Assembly: GCF_034044635.1 (NCBI RefSeq)
Contig: NZ_JAXCLX010000004.1
Span: forward strand, 62,001 to 126,000
DNA from: Dongia rigui
GTDB lineage: Bacteria; Pseudomonadota; Alphaproteobacteria; Dongiales; Dongiaceae
Direction of reading: 5' to 3'
DNA length: 64,000 bases
The notes beneath the pieces were generated by a model. That model was not told the DNA's origin, ran no database searches, and saw only the letters and a program-made list of their open reading frames with translations. This document shows, one piece after another, positions 34,980-43,908 of this stretch. The number at the start of each line of letters is the position of its first letter. The first letter of the stretch is position 1. Both the position numbers and the translations under genes were made by a program.

Positions 34980-35735
34980 TTAGCCGACTATCGCACGGGC
35001 GATGGCAAGGAGGGCAATCACCAGCAGGAAGGCCAAGGCCACCCGCTGATAGGTTCCAGTCTTTGCACGGCTGAACAGCCGGTCGCCCAGAACATTGCCG
35101 ACCGCCATGACGGGAATCATGAGGAGAGCGAGAACCAGGACCTTGAGATCGAGCAGCCCCGCCACCCATTGGGTGACGATGCTCCAGGCTGAGATGAAGA
35201 AGAAATAGACCAGCAACGAGGCGCGCCCCACCGCGACGCCTTCCGGCGAGGCCAGAAAGAACAGGATGACCGGCGGCCCGCCCATGGCGGTGGCGCCATT
35301 GAGGAGGCCCGACGCCACGCCAATGCCGATTTGGGCACCGGTGGTCGGCCGTTGCTTGAACCGGTAGCCACGCCACAGCGCCAGGACCGCCAGCAGCAGG
35401 ACCAGGCCGATCATGATGCGCATGACGTTGGGCGAGAAAAAGGTGAGGGCGAAGACGCCGAAGGGGGCGCCCAGGACCGCGCCGATCAGCAGCCGATAGA
35501 TGGCATGCCAATTGGCGCTCTTCCAGGCACGGGTCAATTGCTCGGCACCGGCCACCATGGCGACGATCGGGATCGCCGGCACAACGGCCGCAGGTTCGAC
35601 AAAGAGGGTGAGGACGGGGACAGCGGCCAGGGCAAAGCCGAAGCCGGTGAAGCCGCGCAGGAACCCAGCCAGAAAGACCGTGCCGAAGACCAGCACGGCA
35701 GCGCCGGCACTCATATGCGGCAGGAACTCCGACAT
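34980..35735 (-). CDS. TauE/SafE-family sulfite/organosulfonate exporter
   Basis: This is a 251-residue inner-membrane protein with about eight hydrophobic segments and the family pattern GFLRGFTGFGFALAAVPVLTL near residue 27, repeated in the second half as ASGLLNGATAMGGPPVILFFLA. TauE/SafE proteins move sulfite, sulfonates or small organic anions. It lies 10 bases after yciB on the same strand, so they are probably one unit. Confidence 0.88.
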   Translation of the reverse strand: MSEFLPHMSAGAAVLVFGTVFLAGFLRGFTGFGFALAAVPVLTLFVEPAAVVPAIPIVAMVAGAEQLTRAWKSANWHAIYRLLIGAVLGAPFGVFALTFFSPNVMRIMIGLVLLLAVLALWRGYRFKQRPTTGAQIGIGVASGLLNGATAMGGPPVILFFLASPEGVAVGRASLLVYFFFISAWSIVTQWVAGLLDLKVLVLALLMIPVMAVGNVLGDRLFSRAKTGTYQRVALAFLLVIALLAIARAIVG

Positions 35736-35745
35736 GGCGGCGGCG

Positions 35746-36312
35746 TCAGGCCACTTCGTCGGTCTCGATCATATGCCGCTTCATCAAGGGCATCTGGCTC
35801 AACGAGAACAGCACGGTCAGCCCTAAGATGCCGAAGACCTTGAAGTCGATCCACAGATCTTCCGACACATTGCGCCAGACGACTTCGTTGAGGATCGCCA
35901 TCGCGGTAAAGAACAAGGCAAAGCGCAGGGTAAGGATACGCCAGCCGGTATCGGTGAGCTGCAGCGCATCGCCCATGACATATTGCAGGGTCGGGCGTTT
36001 CAGGACCAAGCCGCCGAACAGCAGGAGCGCAAAAATGCCCTGCACGATGGTCGGCTTCATCTTGATGAAGATGCCGTCGTTGAACCACAGGGTCAGCCCG
36101 CCGAAGATGATGACGACCACCGCGGTGATCAGCGGCATCAAGGCAACGCGCCTGGTGGCGACATAGCCGATCCCCAGGGCAATGACCGTGGCGATGATAA
36201 GGGCAATCGTGGCCTGCATCAGCCCGGCGGTTTTGTAGGCGATGAAGAAGACGACGAGCGGGCCGAAATCGACCAGAAATTTGATGCCCTTGGGCGAGTT
36301 CGAGCCGGCCAT
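35746..36312 (-). CDS. yciB: Septation protein A / intracellular septation protein, YciB
   Basis: YciB is a 188-residue inner-membrane protein tied to cell-envelope elongation and septation. It starts MAGSNSPKGIKFLVDFGPLVVFFIAYK, the characteristic opening. Five hydrophobic helices follow, with KRPTLQYVMGDALQLTDTGW in the second half, the conserved family loop. ATG 36312 is used, since the longer frame upstream is not protein-like. It is divergent from the carbonic anhydrase gene. Confidence 0.92.
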   Translation of the reverse strand: MAGSNSPKGIKFLVDFGPLVVFFIAYKTAGLMQATIALIIATVIALGIGYVATRRVALMPLITAVVVIIFGGLTLWFNDGIFIKMKPTIVQGIFALLLFGGLVLKRPTLQYVMGDALQLTDTGWRILTLRFALFFTAMAILNEVVWRNVSEDLWIDFKVFGILGLTVLFSLSQMPLMKRHMIETDEVA

Positions 36313-36432
36313 GAAAGGTTTGGGTCCTATTGTTTTGACGCAATGCGGCATGGTATGCGAGGCCATGCGTTCTGCCTAGTCCCACGCGATGGTGGGGTTG
36401 GCGGCCAGTCTGCCGGAATCAAGGGCCAGGAA

Positions 36433-37092
36433 ATGACCGAAAAGACCCATGCCGAGGTTTTCCAGCGCAACCGCAAATGGGCCGAGCGCCAGGTGGCGGG
36501 GGACCCCGACTATTTCAACCGGCTGGCCGAGCAGCAGGCGCCCAAATATTTCTGGATCGGTTGTTCCGATGCGCGGGTTCCTGCCAACCAGATTCTCGAT
36601 CTGCCGCCGGGTGAGATCTTCGTCCACCGCAACATCGCCAATCTGGTCTACCACATCGACATCAACTGCCTGTCGGTGCTGGAATTCGCCGTCAACGTAT
36701 TGAAGGTCGAGCACATCATCGTCTGCGGCCATTATGGCTGCGGTGGTGTGCGCGCGGCGATGGGCAATACCGAGATCGGCCTCATCGACAACTGGCTGCG
36801 CCAGATCAAGGATGTTTACGCCGCCAATTCAGAGGTGCTGGAAGCGGAGCCGAATGTCGAGCGGCGGCTCAACATGCTGTGCGAGATGAATGTGCGCCAG
36901 CAGGTGCGCAACATCTGCCACACCACCATCGTGCAGAATGCCTGGAAGTCCGGCCATCCCTTGAGTGTCCATGGCTGGGCCTATTCCGTGCGCGACGGGC
37001 GCCTGCGCGATCTCGACTTCTGGGCCGATGGTGTTCATGATCTCGATCCCATCTACCAGATGCTCTCCTTCGAAGAGACGCCGAGCTTTTGA
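36433..37092 (+). CDS. Beta-class carbonic anhydrase
   Basis: This 219-residue zinc enzyme interconverts CO2 and bicarbonate. The zinc and catalytic residues are in WIGCSDARVP (Cys, Asp, Arg) and CGHYGCGGV (His, Cys). It begins MTEKTHAEVFQRNRKWAE and has the full bacterial length. ATG 36433 follows GGGCCAGGAA. It is convergent with a small immunity-like gene four bases downstream. Confidence 0.94.
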   Translation: MTEKTHAEVFQRNRKWAERQVAGDPDYFNRLAEQQAPKYFWIGCSDARVPANQILDLPPGEIFVHRNIANLVYHIDINCLSVLEFAVNVLKVEHIIVCGHYGCGGVRAAMGNTEIGLIDNWLRQIKDVYAANSEVLEAEPNVERRLNMLCEMNVRQQVRNICHTTIVQNAWKSGHPLSVHGWAYSVRDGRLRDLDFWADGVHDLDPIYQMLSFEETPSF

Positions 37093-37095
37093 CGA

Positions 37096-37557
37096 TTATT
37101 GCTGCTCGGTATTGCAAGGAAAGCGGCTCGCTACCGCATAGCCAATTACCTGAGATGCTGGCAAGTCCAACTGTTCTGGGTGGGAACGCATCCATGCAAC
37201 AACTGCGTCTGCGAGTTCTTCATATTCGGTGAGGCGCGATAGGCGTGGACGAATTGCCGCGGAATGGGTCTCGAAAGAGGCGTCACCGAAAATACAAGTG
37301 TCGACGCCTTTCCGTTGGCTCGGCGCAAAATTTATCAAGATAATTGCGGCACATGAGGTGGAGTCGATGTCACCTTCCTGCCTGGATGCGTCGCAATCGG
37401 CGAGAATCTCGCGTGCAGTCGTCGTATGCGAATCCAAAAATGCCGCCGAGATCCAAATAGCTATCCCCGCCAGCACGAACCCTGCGCAATAACGCCAGCT
37501 TTTCGCCAAAGCCGCGATCAAAGCGAACAGAAGGAGGAAGAAGCAAACGATAATCAT
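37096..37557 (-). CDS. Rap1a/Tai-like exported small protein
   Basis: This is a 153-residue protein with two hydrophobic segments near the N-terminus and a soluble C-terminal part. The terminal pattern VVAWMRSHPEQLDLPASQVIGYAVASRFPC and paired cysteines (DCDAS, TSCAAI, DTCIF) resemble the Rap1a/Tai fold, known from immunity proteins to type VI amidase effectors. No type VI effector is nearby, so it may be an orphan. Start ATG 37557 or GTG 37575. The base composition is lower in GC than its neighbours. Confidence 0.55.
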   Translation of the reverse strand: MIIVCFFLLLFALIAALAKSWRYCAGFVLAGIAIWISAAFLDSHTTTAREILADCDASRQEGDIDSTSCAAIILINFAPSQRKGVDTCIFGDASFETHSAAIRPRLSRLTEYEELADAVVAWMRSHPEQLDLPASQVIGYAVASRFPCNTEQQ

Positions 37558-37621
37558 CGGGGTAACCGCGTGCACAAAGGATGGCGTATGCTATCCGAGG
37601 TTGCGGTTTCGTAGAAGTGCC

Positions 37622-38023
37622 TCAATCGTGCGGCGTCTGGTTTCCCTGCAGCAGGGTCGAGGTGTAGTGGTTGCCGTCGCGGGTGACCCAGATGAGGGTC
37701 CAGCCGTCTTTGAGGATATCGTAACAGGCTTGCGGCGCATCGCCCCATATCGAGCAGTATTGCGTCGGGTTGGTGCTCCAGCGGCCAGTCTGTAAGGGCG
37801 CGTCCTTGGTTTTGTAGGTGGTCCAGCCGTCGGGGCCGAAATAGCTCCAATACTCCTTGCCGGCCCATTCGCCGTGGACCGTGTTGCCCTTGAAGAGTTC
37901 GTAGATCTCCTGGCCGGTCATATGCATCGGCTCGGCGCTGGCGGTGGCGGTGAGGCCTGCCAGCAGAACGCAGCTATTCAGGCAGAACCGGATTTTCCGG
38001 GACCAGGTCTTTCTTGCGAGCAT
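37622..38023 (-). CDS. Small secreted protein of unknown function
   Basis: The 133-residue product has a clear signal peptide (MLARKTWSRKIRF then a hydrophobic core ending TASA). The mature part contains MTGQEIYELFKGNTVHGEW, EYWSYFGPDGWTTYKTKDA and two cysteines (QYCSIW, QACYDIL) that could form a disulphide. The pattern of an aromatic-rich, small lipocalin- or DUF995-like domain is seen, but I do not recognise the family. The start overlaps the preceding EamA gene by 50 bp. Confidence 0.7.
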   Translation of the reverse strand: MLARKTWSRKIRFCLNSCVLLAGLTATASAEPMHMTGQEIYELFKGNTVHGEWAGKEYWSYFGPDGWTTYKTKDAPLQTGRWSTNPTQYCSIWGDAPQACYDILKDGWTLIWVTRDGNHYTSTLLQGNQTPHD

Positions 38024-38912
38024 GGTGCACCTCGCGCTGGGCGATATAGATGTTGGCCGCAATGATGATTGCCGCACCGGCGAGGATCTGCAAGGTCGGA
38101 ATCTCGGCCCAGATCGACCAGCCGAAGAAGGCGGCCCAGACCAGCGCCGTATATTCCAGCGGCACCAGCATCGACGCCTCGCCACTGCGGAACGCCTTGA
38201 TCATGCACAGCTGCGCCACGGCCGAGCTGACGCCCTGCAGCAGCAGGATGACCCAATCGGCACCGGTCGGCCAGTTCCAATCGAAGGCGGCGAGGGGGCA
38301 GACGATGACCAAGGTGGCCGTCGAGGTGTGGAACAGGATGTTGTGCGAACTGTCCTTGCCGGAGATGCGCCGCAAGGTGATCAGCGTCAGTGAGTAGAAG
38401 AAGGCCGAGCCCAACACCAGAATGGCGCCGACATTGAGATGGGTGAAGAAATTGCCATCCGCTCGTGGCGTGGCAATAAGCGCAATGATGACACCGACGA
38501 AACCGATGGCGACGGCGGCCCAGCGCCTGGGGCCGACCTGCTCGCCGTTCAAGGGGCCGGATAAGGCGGTGACGAAAAGCGGGGCGGCGAAAGCGATGGC
38601 GATGCAATCGACCAAGGGAAGGAAGCGCAGACCTTCGAAGAAGGTGTAACCTGTCAGCATGATCAGCACGCTGCGCAGGGCGTGAAAGCGGAAGTAGGAT
38701 GTCTTGACGCGGAACGGGCTGCCGGTTGCCCGCCAGGTGAGACCGATGGCCACGATCAGCGCGGGCACGCGACCGACAGCGAGAATTTGCCAGGTGCTGT
38801 AGCCATGGGTCAGCCACTTGACGCAGGCATCGGCGACGCAGAAGCCGAAGACGCCGAGGCCCATGAAGAGCATGGCACCGGCCGGCGACAGCTTCGGTGC
38901 CGGCGCCGTCAT
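37974..38912 (-). CDS. EamA/DMT-family transporter (first of tandem pair)
   Basis: This is a 312-residue ten-helix drug/metabolite transporter with two EamA repeats: SVLIMLTGYTFFEGLRFLPLVDCIAIAFAAPLFVTALSG in the first and PLEYTALVWAAFFGWSIWAEIPTLQILAGAAII in the second. The last 23 residues are charged and cytoplasmic. It starts in the ATGA overlap with its upstream paralogue and overlaps a small secreted-protein gene downstream. The substrate is unknown; the pair lies downstream of the sox operon. Confidence 0.88.
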   Translation of the reverse strand: MTAPAPKLSPAGAMLFMGLGVFGFCVADACVKWLTHGYSTWQILAVGRVPALIVAIGLTWRATGSPFRVKTSYFRFHALRSVLIMLTGYTFFEGLRFLPLVDCIAIAFAAPLFVTALSGPLNGEQVGPRRWAAVAIGFVGVIIALIATPRADGNFFTHLNVGAILVLGSAFFYSLTLITLRRISGKDSSHNILFHTSTATLVIVCPLAAFDWNWPTGADWVILLLQGVSSAVAQLCMIKAFRSGEASMLVPLEYTALVWAAFFGWSIWAEIPTLQILAGAAIIIAANIYIAQREVHHARKKDLVPENPVLPE

Positions 38913-39799
38913 GGGGCCGCCGCGCCGCGCTTCACGGCCTCGCGATGCGCGATATAGAGACTTGCCGCAATGATGATGGCGGCGCCACCCAGCACCTGCA
39001 GCGTCGGCACATCACCCCAGATGAGATAGCCGAGGAGCCCCGCCCAGACGAGCGCCGTGTATTCGAACGGCGCCAGCAGCGACGCCTCGCCGACGCGGAA
39101 GGCGCGCACCATGCAGATCTGGCCCAAGGTGCTGCAGCTGCCCTGCACCAGGAACAGCATCCAGTCGACGGCATTGACCGGCCATTTCCATTCATGGATC
39201 GCCGGACCGAGCACGATGAGGCCGCTGAACAGCGTGCCGTAGAAGACGATGTTGTGACCTTGTTCGCGCCCCGCCAGTGGCCGCAGCCACAGCTGGCCGA
39301 TGGCATAGGTGATGGCGGCAATAAGGGCGAGGAGGGCGCCCCAGCTGACGCCATGACGTCCCGGCTCGAGCGCCACGACCACGCCGACAAAGCCGACGAC
39401 CACAGCCGTCCAGCGGCGCCAGCCGACCTTCTCGCCCAGGATGGGCCCGGACATCGCGGTGATGAAGAGCGGTGCCGCAAAGGCGATGGCGATGGCGTCA
39501 GCAAGCTCCAAATAGCGCAGGCACTCGAAGAAGGTCCAGGTCGTGGCGACGATGAACAGCGAGCGCAGCATATGCGTCTTGATGAAGCTGCTGCGCAGCA
39601 CCAGGACATTGCGGTGCTGGTGCAGCGTGATGACCAGCACGGCGCAGATGGTGATGAAACGCGACGTGGCGCTGATCTGCCAGGTGCCGTAGCCCTCGGT
39701 CAGCTTCTTGGTGACGGCATCGAGGACCGAGAACCAGAACACGCCGAAGGCCATGAACGCCATGGCTTGATAAAGGGCTTTGGTGGTTGGCGCGGTCAT
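38909..39799 (-). CDS. EamA/DMT-family transporter (second of tandem pair)
   Basis: This is a 296-residue paralogue of the neighbouring EamA gene with the same block structure: FFECLRYLELADAIAIAFAAPLFITAMSG and PFEYTALVWAGLLGYLIWGDVPTLQVLGGAAIII. The two genes share the ATGA stop-start overlap and clearly arose by tandem duplication. They may act as separate transporters or as a heteromer. A terminator-like hairpin separates them from soxG. Confidence 0.88.
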   Translation of the reverse strand: MTAPTTKALYQAMAFMAFGVFWFSVLDAVTKKLTEGYGTWQISATSRFITICAVLVITLHQHRNVLVLRSSFIKTHMLRSLFIVATTWTFFECLRYLELADAIAIAFAAPLFITAMSGPILGEKVGWRRWTAVVVGFVGVVVALEPGRHGVSWGALLALIAAITYAIGQLWLRPLAGREQGHNIVFYGTLFSGLIVLGPAIHEWKWPVNAVDWMLFLVQGSCSTLGQICMVRAFRVGEASLLAPFEYTALVWAGLLGYLIWGDVPTLQVLGGAAIIIAASLYIAHREAVKRGAAAP

Positions 39800-39926
39800 G
39801 GGAGGGGCACGCGGGCTTTGCTACCGGGATTTATTGTCCAACTGGATAGCATGCCCTCTGACGCCTGAGGCCATCTATTAACGCGTCCCCCGCATGCGGC
39901 GCTTTCCTTCGCGCGCGCAGCAAAAG

Positions 39927-39952
39927 AAAAGGCCGCTGGTGAGCGGCCTTTT
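39927..39952 (-). terminator. Intrinsic terminator after the soxBDAG operon
   Basis: AAAAGGCCGCT (39927-39937) pairs perfectly with AGCGGCCTTTT (39942-39952) around a GGTG tetraloop. The minus-strand reading ends in TTTTCTTTTG. It lies 24 bases after the soxG stop. Confidence 0.9.
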
Positions 39953-39975
39953 CAATCGCGAAGACAGGGCGGCAA

Positions 39976-40587
39976 TCAGTGCGCGCGGATGGCAAATTTG
40001 AAGTCGCGGCCGATCAGCCAGAACCATTGCCACAGATAGTCGGCAAAGCTCTTCAAGACATAGATGTCGTAGCTGGGCGTGTCGGAGATTTGATCGAGCA
40101 CGATATTGGCCTTGGTGAGGCCGGTCTGGGCGCATTGGCCGGTGTTGAAGACACGCGGATGTAGATCGAGGCTGCAACCGCGGGCCAGCACATCGCGGGC
40201 CGAGGGTCCGGAGATGCTGATGACCGTGCGGCTTTCCGACACGTCGATGACGGCGGCATGCTGGCCGTTGAAGGCCGCGCGCAGGTCTTCGACCAGCTTG
40301 GCCGTGTCGGCATTGCTGCTGACGACCCACCATTCGGTGGGGCCCAGCCACAGGATGCGGAAATCGCCGGCCTTGGCCGTGGTGTTCGGTGTCGTCGGCA
40401 GATCGACGCCGGTCACGGAACGGACGGCTGCTTTGAAGGCATCGCCGCCATCGCCACGGATGTTGACGATGGTGCGATGCGCGGCTTCGCCGATGAGAAG
40501 ATCGGCGCCGGCGGCATCGCCCTTGGCTGCGGCCGCAGTGAGGCCGAAATGCTGCAGCGCGCTGCGGCGGGTGTAGGCGTCAGCCAT
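39976..40587 (-). CDS. soxG: Sarcosine oxidase gamma subunit
   Basis: SoxG is the smallest folded subunit after SoxD of heterotetrameric sarcosine oxidase. The 203-residue product has the family core ILWLGPTEWWVVSS, VIDVSESRTVISISGPSARDVLARG, and the tail SFADYLWQWFWLIGRDF. ATG 40587 overlaps the soxA 3' end (eight bases), so translational coupling is likely. Confidence 0.92.
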   Translation of the reverse strand: MADAYTRRSALQHFGLTAAAAKGDAAGADLLIGEAAHRTIVNIRGDGGDAFKAAVRSVTGVDLPTTPNTTAKAGDFRILWLGPTEWWVVSSNADTAKLVEDLRAAFNGQHAAVIDVSESRTVISISGPSARDVLARGCSLDLHPRVFNTGQCAQTGLTKANIVLDQISDTPSYDIYVLKSFADYLWQWFWLIGRDFKFAIRAH

Positions 40588-43500
40588 TGGCGGGGGCTCC
40601 ATCCTCAAGGAAGGTCGGTTTGGTGATCTTGGCCGTGACGACCTTGCCCTCGTAAGGCAGATAGACCGTCTGGCCCATGCGGTTGCGGCCGTTCTTGATG
40701 ACCGCCATGGCGATGGAGCGGCCGGCATTGGGGCTGTAATAGCTCGACGTCACATGGCCGATCATGGTCATCGGCGGCTTGTCCTTGACGTGTTCGACCA
40801 CCTGGGCGCCTTCGGGCAGGACTTCCGAGGGGTTCTCGGTGAGGAGGCCGACCAGATGCTTGCGGTCCGGCCGCTTCGTGTCGGAGCGCAGATGCGAGCG
40901 GCGCCCGATGAAGTCCGGCTTCGCCTTGCCGATGATCCATTCAAAGCCCAGATCCTGCGGCGTCATGGTGCCGTCGGTTTCCTGGCCGACGATGACGAAG
41001 CCCTTCTCGGCGCGCAGCACGTGCAGTGCCTCGGTGCCGTAAGGCGTGATGTTGAATTCCTCGCCGGCCGACATCAGTGCCCGCCAGACGTGGAGCGCGA
41101 AGCTCGGCTGGACGTTCACTTCGTACGAGAGCTCACCGGTAAAGCTGATGCGGAAGATGCGCGCCTTGGCACCAGCGACCGTGCCGTCGCGCCAGGTCAT
41201 GAAGGGGAAGGCTTCTTCCGAGAGGTCGATGCCTTCAACGACTTTCTCCAGCACCTTGCGCGAATTCGGGCCGTTGAGGGCGATGACCGCCCATTGCTCG
41301 GTCACGCTGGTGAAATAGACCTTCTTGTCGGGCCATTCGCACTGGTGCCATTCCTCCAGCCAACTCATGACGCGCGGGGCGCCGCCGGTGGTGGTGGTCA
41401 TGTGGAAATGGTTCTCCGAGATGCGGCTGGTGACGCCGTCATCGAACACCATACCGTCTTCGCCGCACATGAAGCCGTAGCGGCACTTGCCTGGCTCCAG
41501 CTTGGTCCAGGCGTTGGTGTAGACCATGTTGAGGAACCACGCGGCATCCGGGCCCTGGATGTCGATCTTGCCGAGCGTCGAGGCGTCGACGATGCCCACG
41601 GAATCACGGGTCGCCTTCACTTCGCGGTTGACCGCGTCATGCATCGTTTCGCCGGGCTTCGGATAGTACCAGGCGCGGTGCCATTGGCCGACGCATTCGA
41701 ACGGCGCGCCGTGCTCGACATGCCATTGATGGATCGGCGTCTTGCGGATCGGGTCGAGGAAGTCGCCCTTGTCCGACCCCGCGAACACACCGAAGGTCAC
41801 CGGCGTATAAGGCGGACGGAAGGTGGTCGTGCCGACTTCCGGGATCGAGACGTTCTTCAGCCCGGCCATGATGGCCAGCGCATTGACGTTGCTGGTCTTG
41901 CCCTGGTCGGTCGCCATGCCCATCGTGGTATAGCGCTTCAGATGCTCGACCGAGACATAGCCTTCGCGGTGGGCGAGCTTCACGTCGGCGGCGGTGACGT
42001 CGTTCTGGTAGTCGATGAAATGCTTGCCGCCTTGCCCGACCGGCACGTTCGACGGCACGATCCAGACCGAGCGCAGCGGCTGGCTTTCCGGTTCCGCTTC
42101 CGCACTCGGGGCGTTGCCGGTGACGTTGCTGAAGCCGAACTTCGCCGCGGCTTCGGCGCCGGCCTGATGGCCTTCCTTCAGCGCCGCGTCGAGGCCGAAG
42201 CTGCCACGCGCCGCTGCGACCGAGCGGTTGTTCTGGCCAGGCATGATGGGGCCGGGAATGAAGGCCTGGATGCCATCGTCCCAAACGACCTTGGCGCGGG
42301 TCTGCGAATGGAGATGGACGGTCGGCTGCCAGCCGCCCGAGCTCAACACCGTGTCGCAATAGATATGGCGGGCGGAACCGACGACGCCGGTCGCATCCTG
42401 GTTGAGGCTCTGCACCTCGACCTCGCGCACCTGCTTGGTGCCCTTCACCTGGGTGATCGCCGAATTGTCGATGATCTCGATGCCCTTGGCGCGGGCGGCC
42501 TGGGGCAGGGCGCCGGTCGGGTTGGCGCGGAGATCGACAACGGCAGCAACCGACACGCCGGCGGCAGTGAGGTCGAGCGCCGTCTGATAGGCCGTGTCGT
42601 TGTTGGTCATGATGACGACGCGCTGGCCCGGTGTCGTGCCATAGCGGTTGACATAGGTGCGTGCAGCCGACGCCAGCATGCAGCCGGGGCGATCGTTATC
42701 GCTGTAGACCAGCGGACGCTCAATGGCGCCGGTCGCCAGGATCACTTCCTTGGCGCGGATGCGCCACAGGCGCTGGCGCGGACCCTTGGCCGAGGGGCCA
42801 ATGTGATCGGTGAGGCGCTCGACCAGGCTCAGCATGTTGGCATCGAGATAGGCAAAAGCCGTCGTCCTGGTCAGGACGCGGACTTCCGGGAGGCTCGCCA
42901 GTTCCGCCTTCGCGGCGTCGATCCATTCATTGACGGGCTTGCCGTCGATGGTGCGTTCACGCTCGGAGAGGAGCGAGCCGCCCAGTTCCGATTGCTCGTC
43001 GACCAGCACCACGCGGGCGCCTGCACGACCGGCGGCAAGGGCTGCCGCCAAACCGGCGGGACCGCCGCCGACGACCATCACATCGCAATGGCCGTAGACC
43101 TTGTCATAGCGGTCCGGGTCGGTTTCGGTCGACCCGGTGCCGAGGCCGGCGGCCTTGCGGATGAACTTTTCATAGAACATCCAGCCGTCCTTCGGCCATT
43201 TGAAGGTCTTGTAATAGAAGCCGGACGGCAGGAACCGGCTCATCACCGAATTCACGGCGCCGACGTCGAAGTCGAGGCTCGGCCAGCGGTTCTGGCTCTG
43301 CGTGACGAGGCCGTCATAGAGCTCGATCTGCGGAGCGCGGGTGTTGGGCTCGCGATAGGCGCCGGTGCCGACTTCCACGAGGGCATTGGGCTCTTCGGGG
43401 CCGGCGGTCACGATGCCGCGCGGGCGATGATATTTGAACGAACGGCCGACCAGCGTCACGCCATTGGCGAGGAGGGCGGAGGCGAGGCTGTCGCCCTGAT

Positions 43501-43594
43501 AGCCGTAATAGGTCTTGCCGTCGAAGCTGAAGCGGACCGGTTTCGAACGGTCGATGCGGCCACCGGTGGCGACGCGGTTCTTCTGCGCGCTCAT
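40580..43594 (-). CDS. soxA: Sarcosine oxidase alpha subunit
   Basis: SoxA, 1004 residues, binds NAD and folate. The N-terminus has the 2Fe-2S-like Fer2_3 fold (GDSLASALLANGV) lacking its cluster cysteines, then a pyridine-nucleotide domain (VVGGGPAGLAAALAAG near residue 174). From about residue 620 it has a GcvT-like tetrahydrofolate-binding half (GIVDASTLGKIDIQGPD, FTGELSYEVNVQPS). With SoxB it turns sarcosine into glycine, 5,10-methylene-THF and H2O2. It starts one base after soxD. Confidence 0.95.
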   Translation of the reverse strand: MSAQKNRVATGGRIDRSKPVRFSFDGKTYYGYQGDSLASALLANGVTLVGRSFKYHRPRGIVTAGPEEPNALVEVGTGAYREPNTRAPQIELYDGLVTQSQNRWPSLDFDVGAVNSVMSRFLPSGFYYKTFKWPKDGWMFYEKFIRKAAGLGTGSTETDPDRYDKVYGHCDVMVVGGGPAGLAAALAAGRAGARVVLVDEQSELGGSLLSERERTIDGKPVNEWIDAAKAELASLPEVRVLTRTTAFAYLDANMLSLVERLTDHIGPSAKGPRQRLWRIRAKEVILATGAIERPLVYSDNDRPGCMLASAARTYVNRYGTTPGQRVVIMTNNDTAYQTALDLTAAGVSVAAVVDLRANPTGALPQAARAKGIEIIDNSAITQVKGTKQVREVEVQSLNQDATGVVGSARHIYCDTVLSSGGWQPTVHLHSQTRAKVVWDDGIQAFIPGPIMPGQNNRSVAAARGSFGLDAALKEGHQAGAEAAAKFGFSNVTGNAPSAEAEPESQPLRSVWIVPSNVPVGQGGKHFIDYQNDVTAADVKLAHREGYVSVEHLKRYTTMGMATDQGKTSNVNALAIMAGLKNVSIPEVGTTTFRPPYTPVTFGVFAGSDKGDFLDPIRKTPIHQWHVEHGAPFECVGQWHRAWYYPKPGETMHDAVNREVKATRDSVGIVDASTLGKIDIQGPDAAWFLNMVYTNAWTKLEPGKCRYGFMCGEDGMVFDDGVTSRISENHFHMTTTTGGAPRVMSWLEEWHQCEWPDKKVYFTSVTEQWAVIALNGPNSRKVLEKVVEGIDLSEEAFPFMTWRDGTVAGAKARIFRISFTGELSYEVNVQPSFALHVWRALMSAGEEFNITPYGTEALHVLRAEKGFVIVGQETDGTMTPQDLGFEWIIGKAKPDFIGRRSHLRSDTKRPDRKHLVGLLTENPSEVLPEGAQVVEHVKDKPPMTMIGHVTSSYYSPNAGRSIAMAVIKNGRNRMGQTVYLPYEGKVVTAKITKPTFLEDGAPANG

Positions 43595-43595
43595 G

Positions 43596-43886
43596 TTACT
43601 TCTGCTCCAGCTTCGGGGCCGGTTCGCCCATCTTGTAGACCTTGATGATTTCGTGCGTCACCGTATGGCGCGCCACGTTGAACCACTGGCGGCAGCCGCG
43701 GCTGTGCACCCAGCGCTCGAAGTGAACGCCCTTAGGGTTCTTGCGCATGAACAGGTAATCGGCCCATTCGGCGTCCGACATGGTTTGCTGCTGTTCCAGC
43801 GTCGGGCGCGCGATATGCGCCTCATGGCCGTAAGCAAACTCATGCTCGTCGCGGGGACCGCAATAGGGGCAGGAGATGAGAAGCAT
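43596..43886 (-). CDS. soxD: Sarcosine oxidase delta subunit
   Basis: SoxD is a 96-residue zinc-binding subunit. MLLISCPYCGPRDEHEF opens with the CxxC...H zinc motif, and GCRQWFNVARHTVTHEI follows. The ATG at 43886 is followed almost directly by the domain, so the longer upstream frame is rejected. It sits between soxB (22-bp gap) and soxA. Confidence 0.94.
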   Translation of the reverse strand: MLLISCPYCGPRDEHEFAYGHEAHIARPTLEQQQTMSDAEWADYLFMRKNPKGVHFERWVHSRGCRQWFNVARHTVTHEIIKVYKMGEPAPKLEQK

Positions 43887-43908
43887 CTGATTGTCTCGTC
43901 TGCTTGAA

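Noticed and set aside
40754-43645. A 963-codon open frame antisense to soxA
   Set aside because: Its product is rich in His, Asp, Arg and Gly with no domain logic. Long antisense frames are expected opposite strongly GC3-biased genes, and soxA is certain.
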